From assembly GCA_937902945.1 (NCBI GenBank), contig CALEMD010000294.1, forward strand, positions 1-18,234: 18,234 bases of DNA, in the 5' to 3' direction. The DNA is from an uncultured Erysipelotrichaceae bacterium (GTDB lineage: Bacteria > Bacillota_I > Bacilli_A > Erysipelotrichales > Erysipelotrichaceae). The notes under the pieces were generated by a model that saw nothing but the letters and a program-made list of their open reading frames with translations, did not search any database and was not told the DNA's origin. This document shows, in pieces, positions 1-4,975 of the stretch. How positions within the stretch are numbered: the first letter of the stretch is position 1; every line of letters starts with the position of its first letter. Both the position numbers and the translations under genes were made by a program.

Positions 1-47
1 TGATTGTGTGGCTTTTAGGTTGATATTCAAGCTTTGTTCTTTGCTAT

Positions 48-551
48 TCAGTGTTTATCCTGCTTTTTGAAAGATTCAGGATCACGTTTTCTGCGTTTCC
101 TTTTTTCTTTAAAGAACTGCTTAAGAATCGCCGCACATTCCTGCTGGAGCACCCCTTCTATAATGATAGGATGGCAGTTGAGTTCTGGTATTCTATCTAT
201 ATCAATCAGAGTTTTAGTACACCCGCCTTTTGGATCTGAAGTTCCGTATATCACCGCGTGTACTCGCGAAAGAATTGAAGTTCCTATGCACATCATGCAA
301 GGTTCAAGCGTGACATATAGGTCACAGTCATTCAGGCACCAGGTATTCAATTTGCGGCTTGCTTTCTGCATTGCTAGAACTTCTGCATGTGCATAAGCGC
401 TCTGCTTCGTTTCCCGCATATTATGTGCTCTTGCAATAATCTTGTGATCACGTACAATAACGCACCCTACCGGAACTTCGTCTTTATCAGCTGCTTTCTG
501 TGCTTCTTTTAAAGCGGCTTTCATGTATTTTTCCATCTCTTCTTTATTCAT
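48..551 (-). CDS. tadA: tRNA-specific adenosine deaminase TadA
   Basis: Deaminates the wobble adenosine of a tRNA anticodon (tRNA-Arg ACG) to inosine, in the cytoplasm. The 167-aa product has the zinc cytidine/adenosine deaminase fold: HAE at residues 55-57 (His zinc ligand, catalytic Glu) and PCMMC at 84-88 (Cys85 and Cys88 zinc ligands). The N-terminal EVPVG, the LxVTLEPC-type strand and the DPKGGC segment also match TadA. The C-terminus is very basic (KEKRKRRKR), as in TadA tails. I chose the ATG at 551 because it aligns with the usual family start. An in-frame GTG at 569 lies inside the SRP RNA gene. No Shine-Dalgarno sequence precedes 551, and only 9 nt separate it from the end of the SRP RNA. 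TadA next to the SRP RNA gene is also the Bacillus arrangement. TAA/TGA context: stop is TGA at 48-50. Confidence 0.95.
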   Translation of the reverse strand: MNKEEMEKYMKAALKEAQKAADKDEVPVGCVIVRDHKIIARAHNMRETKQSAYAHAEVLAMQKASRKLNTWCLNDCDLYVTLEPCMMCIGTSILSRVHAVIYGTSDPKGGCTKTLIDIDRIPELNCHPIIIEGVLQQECAAILKQFFKEKRKRRKRDPESFKKQDKH

Positions 552-560
552 AAATAAAAT

Positions 561-637
<77 letters not shown>

Positions 638-640
638 ATT

Positions 641-669
641 ATTATATCGGAGTTATGAATGTCATACAA
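641..669 (-). promoter_or_regulatory. Promoter of the SRP RNA (and probably tadA)
   Basis: On the minus strand a -35 TTGTAT (664-669) and a perfect -10 TATAAT (641-646) are separated by 17 nt. The predicted start, 4-7 nt downstream of the -10, coincides with the 5' strand of the SRP RNA closing helix. Confidence 0.8.
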
Positions 670-685
670 GTCGGTTTGCCCATAT

Positions 686-701
686 TGTTTCACGTGAAAC
701 A
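686..701. promoter_or_regulatory. parS site (ParB/Spo0J binding), copy 1
   Basis: TGTTTCACGTGAAACA is a perfect 16-bp palindrome and matches the parS consensus TGTTNCACGTGAAACA known from Bacillus Spo0J. The same 22-bp core (CATATTGTTTCACGTGAAACAA) recurs at copy 2. It lies about 12 kb from oriC, as expected for origin-proximal parS. It also overlaps the T tract of the serS terminator. ParB-CTP clamps would load here to organise the origin and recruit SMC (family knowledge). No parA or parB gene is in this window. Confidence 0.93.
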
Positions 702-702
702 A

Positions 703-727
703 AAAGGAACGGTTTATCCGTCCCTTT
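703..727 (-). terminator. Intrinsic terminator of serS
   Basis: A 10-bp stem (AAAGGGACGG with CCGTTCCTTT, one G-U pair) with a 5-nt loop begins just after the serS stop. On the minus strand it is followed by TTTTGTTT, which runs directly into parS copy 1. Confidence 0.88.
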
Positions 728-731
728 CCTG

Positions 732-2021
732 CTATTTCTTATTTGGTACCAGTTTTTCCTGACCACCCATATATGGACGGAGCGGAACCGGAATTGCCAC
801 ACTGCCGTCTTCCTGCAGATTGTTTTCTAGGAAAGCAATCAGCATTCTAGGAGGTGCAACAACTGTATTGTTCAGGGTGTGTGCAAAGTAGTTGCCGTCT
901 TTTCCTTTAATGCGAATACCCAGTCTTCTAGCCTGTGCATCACCAAGATTAGAGCAGCTTCCCACTTCGAAGTATTTTTTCTGACGCGGAGACCACGCTT
1001 CAACATCACAGCTCTTCACTTTCAGATCAGCCAAGTCTCCGGAGCAGCACTCCAGCGTTCTGACTGGAATATCAAGCGAACGGAAATAGTCGACGCTGTT
1101 CTTCCAAAGCTGTTCATACCAGTATTTGCTGTCTTCAGGCTTGCAGACAACGATCATTTCCTGCTTTTCAAACTGATGTACGCGGTATAAGCCTCTTTCC
1201 TCCAGTCCATGAGCTCCTACTTCTTTGCGGAAGCACGGAGAGTAGCTAGTCAGCGTCTCTGGCAGTCTGTCTTCTGAAAGAATAGTATTCATGAAGCGGC
1301 CAATCATTGAGTGTTCTGATGTTCCTATCAGATATAGGTCTTCACCTTCAATTTTGTACATCATATTCTGCATTTCGCTGAAGCTCATTACTCCATTCAC
1401 TACATCGCCATGGATCATATATGGCGGAATAAAGTAGGTAAAGCCTCTATTTATCATGAAGTCGCGTGCATATGACAGTATCGATGAATGGAGTCTGGCA
1501 ATGTCTCCCATCAGATAATAGAATCCGTTGCCAGTTGCTTTTCTTGCGCTGTCCAGATCAATTCCATTCAGCGATTCAAGAATGTCCATATGATAAGGGA
1601 TCTCATAATCAGGAACGGTTGGTTCTCCAAAGCGTTCGATCTCTACATTCTCACTGTCATCTTTTCCAATTGGAACAGAAGGATCAATGATATTTGGTAT
1701 CACCATCATCCTCTTGCGGATTTCCTGTGTCAGCTCTTCTTCTTGCTTTTCCAGATCTTCTAAGCCTTGGTCAATGTTCTGAACAGCCTGCTTGGCAGCT
1801 TCTGCATCTTCTTTTCTGCCTTCGCGCATCATCAGTCCAATAGATTTTGAGGTCTTGTTGCGATCTGCACGCAGTGCATCCCCTTTTGTTTTGGCATCGC
1901 GAAACTGTCTGTCAAGTTCAGCAACTTCATCTACCAGCGGCAGCTTTTCATCCTGAAACTTCTTCTTGATATTCTCTTTGACAATCTCCGGTGTTTCTCT
2001 GATTAACTTAATATCTATCAT
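732..2021 (-). CDS. serS: Seryl-tRNA synthetase
   Basis: Charges tRNA-Ser with serine. The 429-aa product has the N-terminal two-helix coiled-coil arm that grips tRNA-Ser (about residues 1-100), then a class II catalytic core. The core shows the serine-binding TxE motif in LIGTSEH, motif 2 in CFRKEVG...RGLYRVHQFEK, the SCSN segment, and motif 3 ending PPRMLIAFLENN. The HTLNNT...ENNLQEDGS and TSEH forms look more like the archaeal-type SerRS subgroup than B. subtilis SerRS (from memory). The start is the ATG at 2021, where GGAGG sits 5 nt upstream. Reading further upstream in frame would put coding sequence into the T-box leader and parS, so the longer frame is rejected. Expression should respond to uncharged tRNA-Ser through the leader. 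Stop is TAG at 732-734, followed by a strong terminator. Confidence 0.97.
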   Translation of the reverse strand: MIDIKLIRETPEIVKENIKKKFQDEKLPLVDEVAELDRQFRDAKTKGDALRADRNKTSKSIGLMMREGRKEDAEAAKQAVQNIDQGLEDLEKQEEELTQEIRKRMMVIPNIIDPSVPIGKDDSENVEIERFGEPTVPDYEIPYHMDILESLNGIDLDSARKATGNGFYYLMGDIARLHSSILSYARDFMINRGFTYFIPPYMIHGDVVNGVMSFSEMQNMMYKIEGEDLYLIGTSEHSMIGRFMNTILSEDRLPETLTSYSPCFRKEVGAHGLEERGLYRVHQFEKQEMIVVCKPEDSKYWYEQLWKNSVDYFRSLDIPVRTLECCSGDLADLKVKSCDVEAWSPRQKKYFEVGSCSNLGDAQARRLGIRIKGKDGNYFAHTLNNTVVAPPRMLIAFLENNLQEDGSVAIPVPLRPYMGGQEKLVPNKK

Positions 2022-2043
2022 TTCATCCTCCAAATAACAAAAA

Positions 2044-2071
2044 ACATCATCCAAAATAGCAGGGACGATGC
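2044..2071 (-). terminator. Conditional terminator of the serS T-box
   Basis: A nine-pair stem (GCATCGTCC with GGATGATGT, two G-U pairs) with a 10-nt loop is followed by a T6 run at 2039-2044. GTCC is shared with the antiterminator, giving the usual mutually exclusive fold. Confidence 0.8.
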
Positions 2072-2100
2072 AATATCGCGGTACCACCCTATTTGCATAT

Positions 2101-2116
2101 TGTTTCACGTGAAACA
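2101..2116. promoter_or_regulatory. parS site (ParB/Spo0J binding), copy 2, inside the T-box leader
   Basis: This is a second perfect TGTTTCACGTGAAACA palindrome, with extended identity to copy 1 (22 bp). It is transcribed as part of the serS leader, immediately upstream of the antiterminator. The RNA can fold as TGTTTC/GAAACA around an ACGU loop, so it may also serve as T-box stem III. Confidence 0.93.
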
Positions 2117-2266
2117 ATACACCACTCATTGTGCAGATAACGGCTGCGGCCGGAAATCATTGGTTTCGCTCAGGGGTGGATTCTGGATTTATCTAACAGC
2201 TTTCACCAATTCGCTGTTTCTCTGCTGAAGCGTGTCCATACTGCTCCCCTTCATCGCTTTCAATTC

Positions 2267-2295
2267 ATTTAATCATCGGTGACTTGGTTTGTCAA
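2267..2295 (-). promoter_or_regulatory. Promoter of the serS T-box leader
   Basis: A perfect -35 TTGACA (2290-2295), a 17-nt spacer and a -10 TTAAAT (2267-2272, 4 of 6) lie on the minus strand. The -35 overlaps the -35 of the divergent lipoprotein promoter. Confidence 0.75.
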
Positions 2296-2318
2296 GATTC
2301 TTGGCGCTATGCTAAAAT
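2289..2318 (+). promoter_or_regulatory. Promoter of the lipoprotein gene
   Basis: A -35 TTGTCA (2289-2294), an 18-nt spacer and a -10 TAAAAT (2313-2318) preceded by TGC (extended -10) lie on the plus strand. It shares the self-complementary core TTGTCAA/TTGACAA with the divergent serS promoter. Confidence 0.7.
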
Positions 2319-2342
2319 GTTAATCAAAGGCAGGTGTTTCCA

Positions 2343-3260
2343 TTGAAAAAATCATTCCTGGTTCTGCTTGTCACTGTCTTCCTGATCAGCGGCTGCAGCC
2401 AGAAGAAAGCAATAGATTATTCAAACGGTCCAGTTATCAGCGAGCAGACATTAAGTGACGCTGAATTAGAGCTCTCACTGATTCAATCGTGCATAGACGA
2501 CTACAACAGCGGCAAAATTGCCGAACGTGAAGAATACTACGGAATAGATATTGCACCTTTGCCTCTTGAAGTAGACTCGATTCCGGAGATTTCATCACTT
2601 AACCAACTGACAATCTCTAAAGAAAAAAGTGAGAATTCAAATGCTGACTTTATCGCTGCTTTAGCTATTAATGATGAATATAGCATTCAGTTCACTCTAT
2701 ATAATATTTCCGATTCTGCTTTTTGGCTGAACGGCACAGCTTCTTTCTTAGTTAATACCGACAATATAATTCAAAACGATCCTCAGTTTGCTTCATACAA
2801 ATCAGTACTCGAAAAACTGCTGACGGATGAATTAGATGTTCTGAACTGGATGTACGGAATGGATGTAACACTTGCCGAAACAGAAGGCCCTCTTCCAGGC
2901 TACTACGAAGTACTTTCAATCGGTTCAACCGAGATGCATAGCATCGAAGAAATGAAAGCTTTCGCAGAAACAGTTTTGCCAAAATCATATTTGGAAAGCA
3001 ATTTCTATCCCAGTGCCTTTGGTTCGGATTCCTCAATATATAAAGAAGCAGACGGCGTTCTTTACTGTGCAGCATCCGGTTTCTATCCTGAGAATCCTTC
3101 TTCTGTCTATGCCCCAGACTACATTGCTGCAATCACAGACGATGGCTCTTCTGTCTCAATCGACATCCTTAAAAAAGTAATGGACCAGGTACAGCCTCAA
3201 CTGTATCGCATCATCCTTCTGCATAATGAAAATGGATATCTACTAAGCACAACCTATTGA
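2343..3260 (+). CDS. Predicted lipoprotein of unknown function
   Basis: I do not recognise a family. The N-terminus is a lipoprotein signal: MKKS, a hydrophobic stretch, then lipobox LISGC, so the mature Cys is at about residue 18 and the protein should be anchored outside the membrane. The remaining roughly 290 residues are acidic and look like a globular secreted domain, with no recognisable catalytic motif or repeat. I chose the TTG at 2343 because AGGTG lies 6 nt upstream and it gives a clean signal peptide. A GTG at 2334 (three residues longer) is possible but has poorer ribosome-binding-site spacing. The gene is divergent from serS and lies opposite to most of its surroundings, on the predicted lagging strand. 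No intrinsic terminator is evident after its TGA, where a 14-bp palindrome follows. Confidence 0.8.
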   Translation: MKKSFLVLLVTVFLISGCSQKKAIDYSNGPVISEQTLSDAELELSLIQSCIDDYNSGKIAEREEYYGIDIAPLPLEVDSIPEISSLNQLTISKEKSENSNADFIAALAINDEYSIQFTLYNISDSAFWLNGTASFLVNTDNIIQNDPQFASYKSVLEKLLTDELDVLNWMYGMDVTLAETEGPLPGYYEVLSIGSTEMHSIEEMKAFAETVLPKSYLESNFYPSAFGSDSSIYKEADGVLYCAASGFYPENPSSVYAPDYIAAITDDGSSVSIDILKKVMDQVQPQLYRIILLHNENGYLLSTTY

Positions 3261-3262
3261 TC

Positions 3263-3276
3263 TCATGCATGCATGA
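3263..3276. repeat. 14-bp perfect palindrome upstream of the small RHH-like gene
   Basis: TCATGCATGCATGA reads the same on both strands and lies about 25 nt upstream of the -10 of the following gene. No T tract follows, so an operator is more likely than a terminator. The role is inferred from position only. Confidence 0.5.
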
Positions 3277-3297
3277 TAGTGCAATGCTTGCATACAG

Positions 3298-3306
3298 TGC
3301 TATAAT
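3298..3306 (+). promoter_or_regulatory. Extended -10 promoter of the small RHH-like gene
   Basis: TGC followed by a perfect TATAAT (3301-3306) forms an extended -10. No good -35 is visible at 17 nt, which would fit dependence on the extended element or on an activator. Confidence 0.6.
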
Positions 3307-3311
3307 ATATT

Positions 3312-3331
3312 AAGAATCGTTTGTGATTCTT
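3312..3331 (+). repeat. Inverted repeat in the 5' leader, next to the ribosome-binding site
   Basis: AAGAATC and GATTCTT (7-bp arms, 6-nt loop) lie between the -10 and the GGAGG (3332-3336) of the next gene. It could be a protein operator or a leader hairpin that adjusts access to the ribosome-binding site. Confidence 0.55.
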
Positions 3332-3343
3332 GGAGGTCTCCCA

Positions 3344-3550
3344 ATGAAAAAACCAGACAAGTACAGACGCAAATTGGATTACAACAATGCTTACAACAGA
3401 GAAAACTACCGTTCCTTTTCCGTCCGCTTTGACATCAAGGATGAAAAGAAAATTATCCGCTGGCTCGAAAAGCAGCCTGGTGTTAAGTCCTACATTACCG
3501 GCTTAATAGAAGCGGATATGAAAAAAGCCGCAAAGAAGCGTTCGGCATAA
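3344..3550 (+). CDS. Small basic protein, ribbon-helix-helix (Arc-like) candidate
   Basis: The product is 68 aa and rich in Lys/Arg. The pattern YRSFSVRFDIKDEKKIIRWL, then KSYITGLIEADMKK resembles small Arc/MetJ-type ribbon-helix-helix proteins: a polar strand, helix A, a turn, helix B. DNA binding is therefore an inference, not a certain family match. The ATG at 3344 has GGAGG 7 nt upstream. An earlier in-frame ATT/ATA reading from about 3323 would overlap the leader hairpin and is rejected. Two inverted repeats lie just upstream, as expected if the protein regulates its own promoter. A terminator follows at 3611-3635. The gene stands alone between unrelated genes, and a remnant or cargo of a mobile element is possible. 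Confidence 0.75.
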   Translation: MKKPDKYRRKLDYNNAYNRENYRSFSVRFDIKDEKKIIRWLEKQPGVKSYITGLIEADMKKAAKKRSA

Positions 3551-3610
3551 TTTTCCGCTGTGTCTTCTGATTGACCATTTTGCTTTTTACTGTGCTCGGC
3601 ATGAATGACA

Positions 3611-3635
3611 GGCAGATCTGATGACTCTGCCTTTT
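3611..3635 (+). terminator. Intrinsic terminator of the small RHH-like gene
   Basis: GGCAGA and TCTGCC form a 6-bp stem with a 9-nt loop, followed by TTTT (3632-3635) on the plus strand. Confidence 0.65.
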
Positions 3636-3645
3636 AATATACAGA

Positions 3646-3672
3646 AAAGGGTCTGCACAACGCAGACCCTTT
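3646..3672 (-). terminator. Terminator of the rubredoxin/ferredoxin operon
   Basis: A perfect 11-bp stem (AAAGGGTCTGC with GCAGACCCTTT) has a 5-nt loop and lies 20 nt beyond the 4Fe-4S gene stop. On the minus strand a short TTTTCT follows. It may also work in the other direction. Confidence 0.8.
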
Positions 3673-3691
3673 AGACACTTAATCCAGCTGT

Positions 3692-4177
3692 TCAGCGGCT
3701 CAGCAATTCAAGCAGTTCTTCAGCTTCCTGCTTAGGAAAGTCTGCTGATGGATTATCAAGCAGTGATTTCAGCAGTTCTTTCGTATCCGTATTTTGAGGG
3801 ACCATATAGCCTATCTCTCTGTATAGATCCTCAGCCATCATCTTATTTGAAATTTCCATAGCCTTTGCCAGTTTTCTTGCTTCCGGTGATTTCTCTGTCT
3901 TGGCTAGTTCTGCAGATGAAGTTTCCTGCAGGACTTTAGATGCTGCCAGATCAAGTATAGCCTTCTTTACTGCCGCATCCTTTTCCTTCTGCTGCGGGAA
4001 TGTTTCAGGCACAAGTGATATTGCATGTGAAATGCAGGCGTCTACGCATGCCCGGCATCCTTCAACACATTTTTTGTAATCAATCTGTCCATTCTCAGTA
4101 TCTGATGCTCCTGTTGGACATACATAAAGACACAGACAGTCTTTTGTACAGAGACGTATATTTCTTACTGCATGCAT
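3692..4177 (-). CDS. 4Fe-4S ferredoxin-type protein with a helical C-terminal tail
   Basis: The 161-aa protein begins with a two-cluster ferredoxin-like domain. The cysteines are Cys10, 14, 16 and 20 (spacing C-x3-C-x-C-x3-C, followed by P) and Cys37, 41, 44 and 48 (C-x3-C-x2-C-x3-C). Eight cysteines can hold two [4Fe-4S] clusters, although the first spacing departs from the standard CxxCxxCxxxCP. Residues from about 60 onward are Lys/Glu-rich and predicted helical, with no motif I recognise. The start is the ATG at 4177, one base after the rubredoxin gene stop. Its ribosome-binding site AAAGGAGG lies inside the end of that gene, so translation is probably coupled. An electron-transfer partner for the rubredoxin protein is the obvious inference. 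The substrate is unknown. Confidence 0.88.
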   Translation of the reverse strand: MHAVRNIRLCTKDCLCLYVCPTGASDTENGQIDYKKCVEGCRACVDACISHAISLVPETFPQQKEKDAAVKKAILDLAASKVLQETSSAELAKTEKSPEARKLAKAMEISNKMMAEDLYREIGYMVPQNTDTKELLKSLLDNPSADFPKQEAEELLELLSR

Positions 4178-4178
4178 A

Positions 4179-4841
4179 TTACGCGACCTCCTTTACTTCA
4201 AGAATCTTGAAACTAGGTACTTTGCATACTGGGCATATTTCAGGAGGAACCTGACCAACATACACAAATCCGCATATGCTGCATACCCATACCTTTGTAT
4301 CTTTCAGCATTGCATCGCCCTTCTCTTCATACTGCTGGAGCAGCGACTTATCCATAGCAGATACTTTTGTTGCCCACGTTACTACTCTCATAGTTCCGCG
4401 GTCACTGACGCCTTTGCTCAATGACATGCTTTCTTTCAGCAAACCTTCATTATCCTTTGTTACTGATTCTTTCAAAGCTTTCAGACTCGGATTCTTTTCT
4501 TTAGAGCGTCTTGCAAGATAATACTGAGCAAGATCTGTCAATAGCTCCTGTTCTCTAGGCAGGCACTGTTTTTCTGCTCCTTTAGCAAGATTGGAAAAGA
4601 TATCACTGAGCTCCCCGGCCGTATATCCATCCTTTCTTTCTGTACTTTCAGCTTGCACAGCAGCAGGTTCTTCCTTTTTCTCTTCTTTTTTCTCAAATGC
4701 TGATTTTTGAGCGCTGCAGACTGGGCAGACCCAGCTTTCCGGAAGATCTTCCCACTTTGTTCCTGATGGAACATCAGAGCTTGGATCCCCAGCTGATTCA
4801 TCGTAGATATAGCCGCAGATTGAACAAACATATAGTGCCAT
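4179..4841 (-). CDS. Double-rubredoxin, rubrerythrin-like protein
   Basis: The 220-aa protein has two iron centres around a helical core. An N-terminal rubredoxin domain (about 1-50) carries Cys6, Cys9, Cys39 and Cys42 in CSICGYIYDE and CPVC. The C-terminal domain (about 183-216) is the short rubredoxin-like domain of rubrerythrins, with Cys187, 190, 203 and 206. Residues about 72-180 align in position with the rubrerythrin four-helix domain, but no histidine and no ExxH motif is present, so a di-iron site is not expected. A Lys/Glu-rich linker joins the first domain. The family suggests electron transfer in oxygen or peroxide defence in anaerobes. Enzymatic peroxidase activity is doubtful here. 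The start ATG has AGGAGGT upstream. It is the first gene of an operon with the 4Fe-4S gene and is probably controlled by the Fur-type box upstream. Confidence 0.88.
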   Translation of the reverse strand: MALYVCSICGYIYDESAGDPSSDVPSGTKWEDLPESWVCPVCSAQKSAFEKKEEKKEEPAAVQAESTERKDGYTAGELSDIFSNLAKGAEKQCLPREQELLTDLAQYYLARRSKEKNPSLKALKESVTKDNEGLLKESMSLSKGVSDRGTMRVVTWATKVSAMDKSLLQQYEEKGDAMLKDTKVWVCSICGFVYVGQVPPEICPVCKVPSFKILEVKEVA

Positions 4842-4876
4842 TCTTTAGTACCTCCTATTGGAATGCTTACATGCCT

Positions 4877-4905
4877 ATCATAGTCTTATTGATAATTATT
4901 ATCAA
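4877..4905 (-). promoter_or_regulatory. Promoter of the rubredoxin/ferredoxin operon
   Basis: A -35 TTGATA (4900-4905) and a -10 TATGAT (4877-4882) are separated by 17 nt on the minus strand. The -35 lies within the Fur-type palindrome. Confidence 0.75.
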
Positions 4906-4906
4906 T
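4888..4906. promoter_or_regulatory. Fur-family operator (Fur box)
   Basis: ATTGATAATTATTATCAAT is a perfect 9-1-9 palindrome that contains TGATAAT-T-ATTATCA, identical to the 7-1-7 Fur box of Bacillus subtilis. PerR boxes differ at the second position (TTATAAT), so Fur fits better, though related PerR proteins can bind similar sites. It overlaps the -35 and part of the spacer, which predicts repression when the regulator is metal-bound. Confidence 0.85.
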
Positions 4907-4926
4907 AGTAATTTCTTCAAAATAAA

Positions 4927-4957
4927 ACCGTACAGCCTTTTTCATGAACTGTACGGT
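4927..4957 (-). terminator. Intrinsic terminator of gyrA
   Basis: A 9-bp perfect stem (ACCGTACAG with CTGTACGGT) and a 13-nt loop are followed by TTTATTTT on the minus strand, 18 nt after the gyrA stop. Confidence 0.85.
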
Positions 4958-4975
4958 ATATTGCTTCTGATTGTC

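Larger units (their letters stand above)
2039..2262 (-). promoter_or_regulatory. Serine-specific T-box riboswitch leader of serS
   Basis: The minus strand has the canonical T-box sequence AGGGTGGTACCGCG (2077-2090). Further upstream are stem I elements (GGGGAGCAGTA, then AGAGA and GGTGAAAG) and a stem II-region CCGTTATC. In stem I, GAA-TCC-A before CCCCTGAG suggests the specifier UCC, a serine codon (2178-2180). The terminator pairs GCATCGTCC with GGATGATGT (2044-2071) before a T6 run. The antiterminator instead pairs the T-box AGGG and flanks with CCCTGCTATTT, so the two exclude each other. Uncharged tRNA-Ser should stabilise the antiterminator and switch serS on. parS copy 2 lies just 5' of the antiterminator, where stem III normally sits. 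The leader 5' end is inferred from the promoter. Confidence 0.9.

Noticed and set aside
1..47. Possible gene end or terminator downstream of tadA
   Set aside because: The 47 nt show no convincing hairpin with a T run and no coding signal, so nothing is called.
34..396. Open frames antisense to tadA
   Set aside because: They lie opposite a gene with clear TadA motifs, lack a ribosome-binding site and resemble no protein family.
2022..2129. Longer serS reading starting inside the T-box leader
   Set aside because: The upstream residues translate the T-box and parS. The ATG at 2021 has GGAGG and matches the family start.
4888..4906. PerR box
   Set aside because: The half-site is TGATAAT, which is the Fur form. 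A PerR box would read TTATAAT. PerR remains possible only as cross-recognition.
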